NCBI RefSeq assembly: GCF_038446955.1
Contig: NZ_CP151803.1
Coordinates: forward strand, 806,001 to 870,000
Length of the DNA: 64,000 nucleotides
Source: Pedobacter sp. FW305-3-2-15-E-R2A2
Lineage (GTDB): Bacteria > Bacteroidota > Bacteroidia > Sphingobacteriales > Sphingobacteriaceae
Direction of reading: 5' to 3'
Part shown: positions 46,246 to 54,951 of the stretch, in pieces
Numbering within the stretch: the stretch's first letter is position 1
Layout of the letters: every line of letters starts with the position of its first letter
Made by a program: the position numbers and the translations under genes
The notes under the pieces: generated by a model
The model's input: only the letters and a program-made list of their open reading frames with translations
What the model was told of the DNA's origin: nothing
The model's database searches: none

Positions 46246-47580
46246 CTATTGGTTATCAATAAGCACTTCGTTTTCAATAAGTGTCCTGCCGATGCTGTTG
46301 TAATAATAGCCGAGGTCGGTCATTTTCTGGAGGTCATATAGATTGCGGCCATCAAAAATCACTTTATTGATGAGGCTTTCTTCCATGAGGTCAAAATCAG
46401 GGTTTCTAAATAAAGACCATTCTGTGGCGATGAGTAAAGCATCTGCAGCCCTCAGTGCATGGTATTGGTTTGAGGCATAAGTAATCTTATCGCCGAGCAG
46501 GGTCTTCACATTTTCCATTCCTTCAGGATCAAATGCGGTAACCGTTGCTCCGTGTTTGATCAGCAGATCTATGATGTATAGGGCTGGCGCTTCGCGGATA
46601 TCGTCAGTCTCGGGTTTAAAGGAAAGACCCCAGAGTGCAAAGTGTTTTCCTTTGATGTCGTAGTTATAATATTTCAGTATTTTATCGACAAGCACGGTTT
46701 TCTGTTTTTCATTTACGGCCATCACTGCCTTCAGAATCTGAAAATCATAGGCGTTTTCGGCTGCAGATTTCGAAAGGGCCTGCACATCTTTAGGAAAACA
46801 GCTGCCTCCATAACCCAAACCCGGAAAAAGAAAACGCTTCCCGATCCGCTCATCTGAACCGATACCACGGCGTACGGCATCCACATCTGAGCCGACAAGT
46901 TCGCAGAGATTAGCGATCTCATTCATAAAAGTGATCTTTGTGGCGAGGAAAGAATTTGCGGCATATTTAGTGAGCTCTGAAGACCTTTCATCCATAAATA
47001 AGATCGGGTTTCCCTGTCTTACGTAAGGGGCGTAAAGCTCGGTCATGAGTTTAATGGAGCGTTCGCTTTTTGTTCCAATGACTACCCGGTCTGGTTTCAT
47101 AAAATCTTCTACTGCAACACCTTCGCGTAAAAACTCAGGATTCGAAACGACATCAATCTCTATATTGGTATTCGCTGCAAAAACAGCTTGTACCTTGTCT
47201 GCGGTGCCAACCGGAACGGTTGATTTATTGACGATCACTTTGTATTCCGTCACGAGTTTTGAAATGTCTGTTGCGGCACCTAAAATGTAGGAAAGGTCTG
47301 CGTTGCCATCTCCGCCTGGAGGGGTGGGTAAAGCCATAAAGATGATTTGGGCTTCTGCAACAGCGAGGGCAAGATCGGTTGTAAAGGTTAACCTCTTTTG
47401 GGAGATGTTCCTTAGAAATAAAATATCAAGCCCGGGTTCATAGATGGGGATGATCCCATTTTGCATCTTTTCCACCTTTGCTTTATCAATGTCTACACAG
47501 ATTACATTGTTTCCTGTCTCTGCCAGACATGTACCGGTTACTAAACCTACATATCCTGTTCCTATTACCGCAATTTTCAT
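46246..47580 (-). CDS. ugd: UDP-glucose 6-dehydrogenase
   Basis: A 444-residue NAD-dependent enzyme oxidising UDP-glucose to UDP-glucuronate. Rossmann motif IAVIGTGYVGLVTG opens the protein, GYGGSCFPKDVQAL carries the catalytic cysteine, and LWGLSFKPETDDIREAPA opens the C-terminal nucleotide domain. The start is set at MKIAVIG (47580), since the longer frame adds a lysine-rich leader not seen in the family. It provides an acidic sugar for the polymer. It faces the divergent sugar-transferase gene across about 240 bases. Confidence 0.94.
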   Translation of the reverse strand: MKIAVIGTGYVGLVTGTCLAETGNNVICVDIDKAKVEKMQNGIIPIYEPGLDILFLRNISQKRLTFTTDLALAVAEAQIIFMALPTPPGGDGNADLSYILGAATDISKLVTEYKVIVNKSTVPVGTADKVQAVFAANTNIEIDVVSNPEFLREGVAVEDFMKPDRVVIGTKSERSIKLMTELYAPYVRQGNPILFMDERSSELTKYAANSFLATKITFMNEIANLCELVGSDVDAVRRGIGSDERIGKRFLFPGLGYGGSCFPKDVQALSKSAAENAYDFQILKAVMAVNEKQKTVLVDKILKYYNYDIKGKHFALWGLSFKPETDDIREAPALYIIDLLIKHGATVTAFDPEGMENVKTLLGDKITYASNQYHALRAADALLIATEWSLFRNPDFDLMEESLINKVIFDGRNLYDLQKMTDLGYYYNSIGRTLIENEVLIDNQ

Positions 47581-47818
47581 AAGTAGTTTCTTTTTTTTTA
47601 TTGTAAAACTACCTATCATGAGCTGAAAATGTTGATGTTTTTCTTAAAATACCTATTTGTGGGGACATTTTGAATCTGTAATCAAGCTAGTTTTGGTAAA
47701 TGTTAAGCGAGTTGTTATAATGGCCTGAATATTTTAGGTTGTTTTTGTGAATGAAGGCTTTTTGCTTACAATTTATTAACGACATCTTAACAACTCAACC
47801 CTATTTATCCAATTTCAG

Positions 47819-49210
47819 ATGCAAACACGTTATTTGTACTTGCTCAAATACATCTTGCCCATTACGGATATCGTAATGCTCAATTTGGTCTATGTTTTAT
47901 CCTATTATCTTACCGAATACCTGGGTAAGACCGTCTCTTACGAGCTTTGGCAACATTATATGGTGGTATGTAACCTCATGTGGATGTTCAATTCCGTAAT
48001 TTTTGGTTTGTATACCGATTATGGTTCCAGGCGATTGGAACGAATTTATAGGGGAACCTGGCGCAGCATTGCGCTTCACGGGGTCGGCTTCGCATTGTAC
48101 CTGCTTTTCTCCCGGGATGTGGAATTTTCCCGAACCTTCCTTGTGGTATTCTATGCCTTGCTGCTTGGCGCATTCATATTGAACCGTTTTTTAGGAACCG
48201 CATTCCAGTTCCTCTTGGTTCAGCGCTTTAATGTGAATAAAAAGGTAGCACTTATTGGTGTCAATCCTACCGGACGCCGACTGGCCCATTACCTGGACAG
48301 TCAATACAATATCGATTTTTATGGTTACCTGGACGATGGCAGCAGGATCTATGCGGATGAAAATGGAAACCTGCAAACCAGGTTTATCTCAAAAATGGTG
48401 GCAGCCGCATTAAGTGGAGTTAAGGATATTTATGTTTCTCTGGAGCCTCACCGGATGTCGGAAGTCAAAACCTTTCTGGAGGTGGCAGACAAACATTGTC
48501 TGAGGGTAAAATTTATTCCGGACATGGCCACGACATTAGCTACGCCTTATACCATCAGCTATGTAGGAGACGAGTTTCCGGTCATCTCGCTGAGAAAAGA
48601 GCCTTTGGAGAGCGTAAGCAATCGCTTTAAAAAACGTGCTTTTGATGTCGTTTTTAGTCTGGGTGTGATTATTTTTCTGATGAGCTGGTTGTATCCTTTG
48701 ATTGCAATTCTGATTAAACTGCAAAGTAAGGGACCTGTTTTATTTAAGCAGCAGCGAAGCGGAAGAAATGATGAGCCTTTCTGGTGTTATAAATTCAGGA
48801 GCATGAAGGTCAACAATGACAGTGATAAGAAACAAGCCACTAAAGACGATAACCGGATCACTCCGATAGGGAAATTTCTCAGGAAATCCAGCCTCGATGA
48901 ATTGCCTCAGTTCTTTAATGTGCTGCTGGGAAATATGAGTGTAGTAGGACCAAGGCCACACATGCTGAGCCATACAGAAGAATACAGGGCCATCATCAAC
49001 CAGTTTATGGTGCGGCATTTCCTAAAACCAGGAATCACCGGATGGGCCCAGGTAAACGGTTTCAGAGGAGAAACAAAAGAAGATGGTGCAATGCAGAAAA
49101 GAGTACAGCACGACATCTGGTATCTGGAAAACTGGACGGCAATGCTGGAAGTGAAAATTGTCTTTATGACGGTCATTAATATGATCAAAGGAGAAGATAA
49201 CGCCTATTAA
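47819..49210 (+). CDS. undecaprenyl-phosphate glucose (or hexose) phosphotransferase
   Basis: A 463-residue membrane enzyme of the WcaJ/polyprenyl glycosylphosphotransferase family that starts each repeat unit by loading a sugar 1-phosphate on undecaprenyl phosphate. Four N-terminal membrane helices (about 10-125), a CoA-binding-like Rossmann domain (KVALIGVNPTGRRLAHYL) and the C-terminal Bac_transf domain (KRAFDVVFSLGV, KQQRSGRNDEPFWCYKFRSM, SSLDELPQFFNVLLGNMS, VGPRP) are all seen. It is the first gene of the second plus-strand run, with the rml genes following at 21 bases. Confidence 0.94.
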   Translation: MQTRYLYLLKYILPITDIVMLNLVYVLSYYLTEYLGKTVSYELWQHYMVVCNLMWMFNSVIFGLYTDYGSRRLERIYRGTWRSIALHGVGFALYLLFSRDVEFSRTFLVVFYALLLGAFILNRFLGTAFQFLLVQRFNVNKKVALIGVNPTGRRLAHYLDSQYNIDFYGYLDDGSRIYADENGNLQTRFISKMVAAALSGVKDIYVSLEPHRMSEVKTFLEVADKHCLRVKFIPDMATTLATPYTISYVGDEFPVISLRKEPLESVSNRFKKRAFDVVFSLGVIIFLMSWLYPLIAILIKLQSKGPVLFKQQRSGRNDEPFWCYKFRSMKVNNDSDKKQATKDDNRITPIGKFLRKSSLDELPQFFNVLLGNMSVVGPRPHMLSHTEEYRAIINQFMVRHFLKPGITGWAQVNGFRGETKEDGAMQKRVQHDIWYLENWTAMLEVKIVFMTVINMIKGEDNAY

Positions 49211-49231
49211 AAGCTTAAAAACATACTAAAT

Positions 49232-50290
49232 ATGAAGAAGATATTAATTACCGGTGGGGCTGGTTTCATTGGCTCTCATGTAGTCAGATTGTTTGTTAAA
49301 AAATACCCTGACTATGAAATTATCAACCTTGATAAATTAACTTATGCCGGTAACTTGTTGAACCTTCCTGATATTGAGCAGGCTGCCAATTACAGGTTTA
49401 TCAAAGGAGACATTACAGATACCCGCTTTATTAACGAGCTTTTTCAGGTGGAAAATCCTGATGCAGTGATTCATTTGGCGGCGGAGTCTCATGTAGACCG
49501 CTCCATCAGCAATCCCATGGAATTTGTACTGACCAACGTGATCGGAACGGTGACTTTACTGAATGCAGCCAAAGAATGCTGGAAAGGAAATTATGAACGC
49601 CATCGTTTTTATCATGTAAGTACTGACGAGGTTTACGGCGCACTGGGAGAAACAGGTATGTTTACTGAAAATACCGCTTATGATCCCCATAGTCCTTATT
49701 CTGCTTCCAAAGCGAGTTCGGATCATTTTGTTCGTGCCTACCATGATACTTATGGTTTGGATGTAGTGATTTCGAACTGTTCTAACAATTATGGATCTCA
49801 TCATTTTCCTGAAAAACTAATACCGCTCGCAATTAATAACCTAAAAAATAATAAACCAGTACCGGTATATGGTAAGGGTGAAAATGTTCGCGATTGGCTT
49901 TGGGTAGAAGATCATGCCCGTGCGATCGATACCATTTTTCATCAGGCCAAGGCTGGAGATACTTATAATATTGGCGGACATAATGAATGGAAAAATATCG
50001 ACCTGATTCATTTGTTGTGCCGGATTATGGACGAGAAACTGGGAAGAACAGCAGGTGAATCTGCGGCGCTAATCACCTATGTGACAGATAGAGCAGGACA
50101 TGACCTGCGTTATGCAATCGACTCTTCTAAACTGCAAAATGACCTGGGTTGGGTTCCCTCTTTACAATTCGAAGAAGGTCTGAAAAAAACAGTAAATTGG
50201 TATCTTGAAAATCAGGAATGGCTGGAAAATGTGACTTCCGGTCATTATCAGGATTATTATAAGCAACAATATGAATATAATGAGCAGTAA
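49232..50290 (+). CDS. rmlB: dTDP-glucose 4,6-dehydratase
   Basis: A 352-residue SDR enzyme, second step to dTDP-rhamnose. GGAGFIGSHVVR binds NAD. STDEVYGALGE holds the conserved Thr-Asp-Glu catalytic set, and YSASKASSDHFVRAY has the Tyr-x3-Lys pair. WVEDHARAI and YNIGGHNEWKN are typical of RmlB rather than other epimerases. It is followed directly by rmlD (overlapping) and rmlA. Confidence 0.96.
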   Translation: MKKILITGGAGFIGSHVVRLFVKKYPDYEIINLDKLTYAGNLLNLPDIEQAANYRFIKGDITDTRFINELFQVENPDAVIHLAAESHVDRSISNPMEFVLTNVIGTVTLLNAAKECWKGNYERHRFYHVSTDEVYGALGETGMFTENTAYDPHSPYSASKASSDHFVRAYHDTYGLDVVISNCSNNYGSHHFPEKLIPLAINNLKNNKPVPVYGKGENVRDWLWVEDHARAIDTIFHQAKAGDTYNIGGHNEWKNIDLIHLLCRIMDEKLGRTAGESAALITYVTDRAGHDLRYAIDSSKLQNDLGWVPSLQFEEGLKKTVNWYLENQEWLENVTSGHYQDYYKQQYEYNEQ

Positions 50291-51152
50291 GAACAAGATA
50301 CTTGTTTTCGGAGGTCTTGGTCAGTTGGGGCAGTGCATCGCTGAAGTCTGTCGGGATAGAGGGATATCCTCTGTTCTTTTTCTGGATGAGTTTGAAGGAA
50401 ACATATTGAATCCGGCCATTTTAGAGAAATTGTTTCAGGAGCAATCGCCCGATTTCGTGATCAACTGTGCAGCTTACACTGCGGTTGATAAAGCGGAAGA
50501 CGAACCCGGCCTGAGTGAAAAGATCAATAAAGATGGCGCTGCAAACCTGGCCCGGTGCTGTGATCAATTTAAGGCAACGCTCATTCATATTTCAACGGAT
50601 TTTGTTTTTGAAGGCAACATTCCGAAGCTGTTAAAAGAAGAAGATCCGGCTGAACCGATCAATGTATATGGTAAAACCAAGTTAGCCGGAGAACTGGAGA
50701 TCATGAGCCTGTTAAAGGAGCATTATATCCTGCGTACAAGTTGGTTGTACTCGGAGTTTGCTGCTAACTTTGTGAAAACAATGTTGAAGCTTGGCTCCGA
50801 AAGGGAAGAATTGAGCGTGATTACAGATCAGATCGGAACACCAACCTACGGAATAGATCTGGCCTCAGCCATATTGGATATCATAACGTCGGACCATAAA
50901 ACATATGGAACTTATCATTACAGCAATGAAGGGGTTACTTCCTGGTACGATTTTGCGAAAGCAATTTTTGACCTCAGTGAAACCACGGTGAAACTTTATC
51001 CGATTCCAGGATCCGCTTATCCAACCAAAGCAATCCGACCCGCCTTTTCGGTAATGGACAAAACAAAAATTAAACAAACATTTGGCATCGCAATTCCCTA
51101 CTGGAGAGATAGCCTGATCAGGTGTATTAACGCTATAAAAAAGAAACAATAA
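50280..51152 (+). CDS. rmlD: dTDP-4-dehydrorhamnose reductase
   Basis: A 290-residue SDR enzyme performing the last step to dTDP-L-rhamnose. ILVFGGLGQLGQCIA binds NAD(P)H, NCAAYTAVDKAEDEP is the RmlD signature, STDFVFEG follows, and VYGKTKLAGE has the Tyr-x3-Lys pair. ATG at 50280 gives the usual short start; another at 50271 is possible. It overlaps the end of rmlB. No 3,5-epimerase gene lies between or near, although RmlD normally acts on RmlC product. Confidence 0.94.
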   Translation: MSSKNKILVFGGLGQLGQCIAEVCRDRGISSVLFLDEFEGNILNPAILEKLFQEQSPDFVINCAAYTAVDKAEDEPGLSEKINKDGAANLARCCDQFKATLIHISTDFVFEGNIPKLLKEEDPAEPINVYGKTKLAGELEIMSLLKEHYILRTSWLYSEFAANFVKTMLKLGSEREELSVITDQIGTPTYGIDLASAILDIITSDHKTYGTYHYSNEGVTSWYDFAKAIFDLSETTVKLYPIPGSAYPTKAIRPAFSVMDKTKIKQTFGIAIPYWRDSLIRCINAIKKKQ

Positions 51153-52037
51153 ATGAAAGGAATTATACTTGCAGGAGGTAGCGGAACCCGTTTACATCCT
51201 TTGACTCTGGTGATGAGCAAACAAATGATGCCGGTCTATGATAAACCAATGATCTATTATCCATTATCGACGCTAATGCTTGCTGGGATCAATGAGATTC
51301 TGATCATTTCTACGCCTCATGACCTGCCGAATTTTGAAAAGCTACTTGGGGATGGAAGCAAACTTGGCTGTAAATTCTCTTACGCAGTGCAGGCAGAGCC
51401 AAATGGTCTTGCTCAGGCATTTGTGATCGGTGCGGATTTTATCGGAACGGATAAAGTGGCATTGGTCCTTGGCGATAATATTTTTTATGGGGACGGGATG
51501 GCCAAACTCCTTCAGGGAAGTTCAGACCCTGAGGGGGGCGTGGTCTTTGCTTATCCGGTATCTGATCCGGAACGTTATGGCGTTGTTGAATTTGATGAAA
51601 ATAAAAATGCCATCTCTATCGAAGAGAAACCTGTTGTTCCGAAGTCAGACTATGCGGTACCAGGCCTGTATTTTTACGACAACAGTGTCGTGGAAATTGC
51701 AAGAAATATTCAACCTTCTCCAAGAGGTGAGTACGAAATTACAGACGTCAATAAAGTATACCTGGAACAAGGAAAACTTAAAGTCGGCGTATTGAGCAGG
51801 GGGACAGCCTGGCTGGATACCGGAACTTTTGCGTCATTGATGCAGGCTGGTCAGTTTGTGCAGGTAATTGAAGAGCGTCAGGGACTGAAAATAGGCTGCA
51901 TCGAAGAAGTTGCCTACCGAATGAACTTTATAAATGATGAACAACTTACCGCAATTGCTGCGCCTTTAGTAAAAAGTGGTTATGGAGCTTATCTTTTGAA
52001 AATGATTAAACAAACCGAGCCTGTGGCAATGAGTTAA
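51153..52037 (+). CDS. rmlA: glucose-1-phosphate thymidylyltransferase
   Basis: A 294-residue nucleotidyltransferase making dTDP-glucose. [16 protein letters not shown] and [18 protein letters not shown] are the RmlA signature, [12 protein letters not shown] binds substrate, and [20 protein letters not shown] is the central motif. It begins at the base after the rmlD stop. It is the last gene of the capsule locus; 0.96 kb of AT-rich sequence follows. Confidence 0.96.
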   Translation: MKGIILAGGSGTRLHPLTLVMSKQMMPVYDKPMIYYPLSTLMLAGINEILIISTPHDLPNFEKLLGDGSKLGCKFSYAVQAEPNGLAQAFVIGADFIGTDKVALVLGDNIFYGDGMAKLLQGSSDPEGGVVFAYPVSDPERYGVVEFDENKNAISIEEKPVVPKSDYAVPGLYFYDNSVVEIARNIQPSPRGEYEITDVNKVYLEQGKLKVGVLSRGTAWLDTGTFASLMQAGQFVQVIEERQGLKIGCIEEVAYRMNFINDEQLTAIAAPLVKSGYGAYLLKMIKQTEPVAMS

Positions 52038-52509
52038 TTCGGATAGGTCTTTATTTTCTTAATTATTTAAAATATTTCAACTAAAAATCGGGTGTAAATT
52101 TTTTATATTTTGCTTTCTTCCAGTTTTTTGGACAAAAATGAGGAATTATACCCGATTTTGTAGCTAAAAACAACAGTATCATTGAAATAAAGTTTCTTGC
52201 AATGTGTTGAATTTGTCTTTATCTGCTCTCCATCTACCAAATTTGACTGATTAAATCAAAAAAATACCTTCTTAATTGCTCAAAATCGATTTACCAATAT
52301 TTTTTATAATAAAATCCCCACTTATAGGGATGTCTTATTCCTTTAATTGGATTAGTTTTTGTTGTTAATTGATCTTGATAAGTTGGATCTAAAACTTCAT
52401 TTTTTTTGAAAATAATGGATTTTTAGCTTTAATTACTTAAAGATTAATTTTTACTCCTAATTTGTTTAATTTCCGATGCTGAACTATTATTTGTACATAA
52501 TGCAATTCA

Positions 52510-52532
52510 CATTACTCCTTTCAGGAGTGATG
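52510..52532 (+). terminator. possible terminator hairpin
   Basis: A 10-bp stem with one G-T pair (CATTACTCCT / AGGAGTGATG) and a TTC loop, followed about 15 bases later by a run of T. The distance of the T run makes termination uncertain; a structured leader or small-RNA end is also possible. Confidence 0.35.
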
Positions 52533-52728
52533 ATGTTCAATTTAATTTCTTTTTTTTCTTATCGTTTTATTAATCTTTTAGAAGAAAATATTACTGTCGG
52601 TCTTTTTAGACTATAAGGCAGTACTTTGCCGTTTGAGTTGTGAACGATCAGATCGGAAATGTTATCAGTGCGCACTAAATATGAATCTAATCAATTTATA
52701 ATTTTTTTAATCTAACCCCTATTTCACC

Positions 52729-52842
52729 ATGTCAAAATCATTTCTTACTCCTGTTATCCCGCGAGTCGCCGGCGTAACAAACCATTACGATGGTCAACAG
52801 CTCTTTAATGCCAATTTGTTAATGAATAATTGTATTTGGTAA
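52729..52842 (+). CDS. candidate 37-residue peptide
   Basis: An ORF starting MSKSFLTPVIPRVAGVTNHY and ending LLMNNCIW, below usual size cut-offs. It stands out because its first half is much richer in G+C than the AT-rich DNA around it and its codons look used. It begins with a hydrophilic start, has no membrane helix, and ends with Cys-Ile-Trp at the extreme C-terminus, which recalls precursors of modified peptides. No modification enzyme or exporter is nearby; the next gene is a PAS-LuxR regulator. Not recognised; it could be chance. Confidence 0.4.
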   Translation: MSKSFLTPVIPRVAGVTNHYDGQQLFNANLLMNNCIW

Positions 52843-52992
52843 GCTTCTGAGGTAGAACGCGTCTTCTAATCCTCCAAAACTTGCTTTATATTTTTTTAGA
52901 AAAAGATGAAGAAAAACTAAAAACGTTCTCAAAACTCGTCATGAATACCCTGATGAACCGTTTTTTATTTTTTAATCTGTTTAATTAACCTT

Positions 52993-53775
52993 ATGGAATT
53001 TATGGAATTTAATAATAACGTCATGAATGCTCCCTGGGACAGGTGCAGCGACTTCTATACACGTTCAAATATGGCTTTACCTAAAGTAATTTTAGACCAG
53101 TTTTTGCCCTCATTTCTTAGTCCTGGACAGTTTTACTACTACTTAGTTGATTTCTACGGCCAGCAGCTCAGGTATATAGATCCAAGTATTGCAGATATTT
53201 TAGGTCTTGATCCTGAATCGGCAACTGTAGACAGCATCCTCAGTTGTATCCATCCGGAAGATATCAATTATGTAACCCAGACAGAATCCGCAAGTCTTAG
53301 ATTTATGTTAAATCAGGTTGGGAAAGATAGTCTCAAAAGCTATTACAAAACCACCTATTGTTTTAGATTCAAAGTTGTTGGCGGTAATTACGAATTATTC
53401 CATAACGAGTCTGTTTTCCTTTCTGACGAGGAAACCGGGCGGATCTCACAGGTACTTCATATTCATACGAATATCAATCACCTAACTGCATCTAATGATT
53501 ATACTCCATCGTTGATGGGCTTGAAGGACAGTGTTTGGCCGCCGGTGAACCTCAATAAAGAACCGGAAAGTAATGCACTGAATCTGCATTTCAGCAAGCG
53601 GGAAATGGAGATCATCAATTTGATCGCTCTCGGATATAAAAGCGAAGAAATTGCAGAATCACTATTTATTTCACTGCATACCGTACAATCACATCGTAAA
53701 AATATCATTCGTAAGTCTGGCGTTAAAACCAGCTCAGAACTGATCAGTTTATGTGTGAAAGAAGGACTGATATAG
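52993..53775 (+). CDS. PAS-domain LuxR-type transcriptional regulator
   Basis: A 260-residue cytoplasmic regulator. Residues about 50-165 form a PAS domain (FYGQQLRYIDPSIADILGLD, IHPEDINYV), and the C-terminus is a LuxR/GerE HTH (about 195-258; FSKREMEIINLIALGYKSEE, ISLHTVQSHRKNIIRKSGV). There is no receiver domain, so a ligand or partner acts through the PAS part. Two ATG codons, at 52993 and 53002, are possible starts. It stands alone after a long intergenic region; targets are unknown. Confidence 0.9.
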   Translation: MEFMEFNNNVMNAPWDRCSDFYTRSNMALPKVILDQFLPSFLSPGQFYYYLVDFYGQQLRYIDPSIADILGLDPESATVDSILSCIHPEDINYVTQTESASLRFMLNQVGKDSLKSYYKTTYCFRFKVVGGNYELFHNESVFLSDEETGRISQVLHIHTNINHLTASNDYTPSLMGLKDSVWPPVNLNKEPESNALNLHFSKREMEIINLIALGYKSEEIAESLFISLHTVQSHRKNIIRKSGVKTSSELISLCVKEGLI

Positions 53776-53803
53776 TCTGTTTTTTGCAGCTCAGGGAAAA
53801 TCA

Positions 53804-53836
53804 GAAAGGCGGACCGTTGGTTCGCCTTTCTTGTTT
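53804..53836 (+). terminator. intrinsic terminator after the PAS-LuxR gene
   Basis: Arms GAAAGGCG and CGCCTTTC (53804-53811, 53823-53830) with an inner ACC/GGT pairing, followed by TTGTTT. It lies 28 bases after the stop codon. The convergent aldo/keto reductase gene ends about 50 bases further. Confidence 0.75.
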
Positions 53837-53884
53837 AGCAGACTGCTTCACCTGTAACGGAAAATAGCCTTTATTTCCTCTTTT

Positions 53885-54925
53885 TTAGTAAAAATCAGGG
53901 ATAGGGCATAAACTGGTATTCTGACGCTGATGCCAGTAAGGATAAATTGTTGGAACGTCGCTGGCGGTATCCAGTTTCTTGATTTGTGCTTTTGTCAGGT
54001 TCCAGCCATCTACAGCAGCCAGATTTTCCTTCAGCTGTTCCTCATTTCTGGCGCCTATAATAATGCTCGAAACAGTAGGGCGCTGCAGTAACCAGTTTAA
54101 AGAAATCTGTGCTACCGTTTTTCCCGTTTCTTCAGCCACTTCGTCAAGCGCATCCATAATGTTATAAAAAACTTCTTCATTAAAAACGGCCTCAGGAACA
54201 GGACTTCCTCCCTGAGCAATACGTGTATCTGCAGGAATAGGTTTATTGCGCCCATATTTGCCTCCTAAACGACCGGCGGCAAGCGGACTCCAGACCATAC
54301 TGCCCACCCCCTGATCCAGACCTAAAGACATCAATTCCCATTCATATTCCCTATTGATCAGGGAATAATATACCTGATGGGCGATGTATTTGTTCCAGCC
54401 GTATTTCTCTGATATACCTAAAGATTTCATCAGGTGCCATCCGGAAAAATTAGAGCAGGCAATATACCGTACTTTTCCACTTTGGATCATGTCATCCAAG
54501 GTTCTTAGAGTTTCTTCAACCGGGGTATTTCCGTCAAAACCATGCATGTGATAGATGTCAATATAGTCGGTGTTCAATCGCTTAAGACTGCCCTCTAACT
54601 GCCTTAGAAGGTGAAAACGGGAAGAGCCCTGATTGTTGGGGCCATGCCCGAAAGTAAAGGTGGCCTTGGTAGAAATTAATGCTTTATCTCTGATTCCCTG
54701 AAGTGCTTTTCCGAGAATCTCCTCTGATAAACCACCGGAGTAAACATCCGCCGTATCGAAAAGATTGACCCCGGCGTCCATACACAGGTTAACCATACGT
54801 GTTGCCTCTTCAACCTGGGTACTTCCCCAGGCTTTGAAAAAATCGCCTTCGCCGCCAAAAGTAGCCGTTCCAAAGGTGAGTACCGGAACAAAGAGTCCGG
54901 ATGCTCCTAATTGTCTATATTCCAT
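53885..54925 (-). CDS. aldo/keto reductase
   Basis: A 346-residue NADPH-dependent (beta/alpha)8 oxidoreductase. The tetrad is visible: Asp in NLFDTADVYSGG, Tyr in the same segment, Lys in ALISTKATF, His in DIYHMHGFD. IIIGARNEEQLKENLAA near the C-terminus is the cofactor-binding end. It resembles the YajO/YghZ-like group. It is 26 bases downstream of the unrecognised 442-residue gene and probably in its operon. Confidence 0.94.
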   Translation of the reverse strand: MEYRQLGASGLFVPVLTFGTATFGGEGDFFKAWGSTQVEEATRMVNLCMDAGVNLFDTADVYSGGLSEEILGKALQGIRDKALISTKATFTFGHGPNNQGSSRFHLLRQLEGSLKRLNTDYIDIYHMHGFDGNTPVEETLRTLDDMIQSGKVRYIACSNFSGWHLMKSLGISEKYGWNKYIAHQVYYSLINREYEWELMSLGLDQGVGSMVWSPLAAGRLGGKYGRNKPIPADTRIAQGGSPVPEAVFNEEVFYNIMDALDEVAEETGKTVAQISLNWLLQRPTVSSIIIGARNEEQLKENLAAVDGWNLTKAQIKKLDTASDVPTIYPYWHQRQNTSLCPIPDFY

Positions 54926-54951
54926 ATGCTTTTATAAGTTTTTTAGTTATT

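Larger units (their letters stand above)
52038..53001. other. long AT-rich intergenic region
   Basis: About 960 bases without a large ORF. Seen within it are a spaced inverted repeat with 10-base arms AAAATCGGGT/ACCCGATTTT (52084-52093, 52150-52159), a 10-bp hairpin at 52510-52532 followed by a T-rich run, and a 37-codon ORF at 52729-52842 with richer G+C than its surroundings. It may hold the 3' end of the capsule transcript, a small RNA or a peptide gene. Confidence 0.5.

Noticed and set aside
47669..47695. TTTG and TAGTTTTG as a promoter for the sugar-transferase gene
   Set aside because: The spacer is 15 bases rather than about 19-21 and the box lies over 120 bases from the gene.
52530..52616. 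28-codon ORF preceded by AGGAG
   Set aside because: Phe/Ile/Leu-rich composition follows the AT content, the AGGAG is part of a hairpin, and Shine-Dalgarno sites are not the rule in this phylum.
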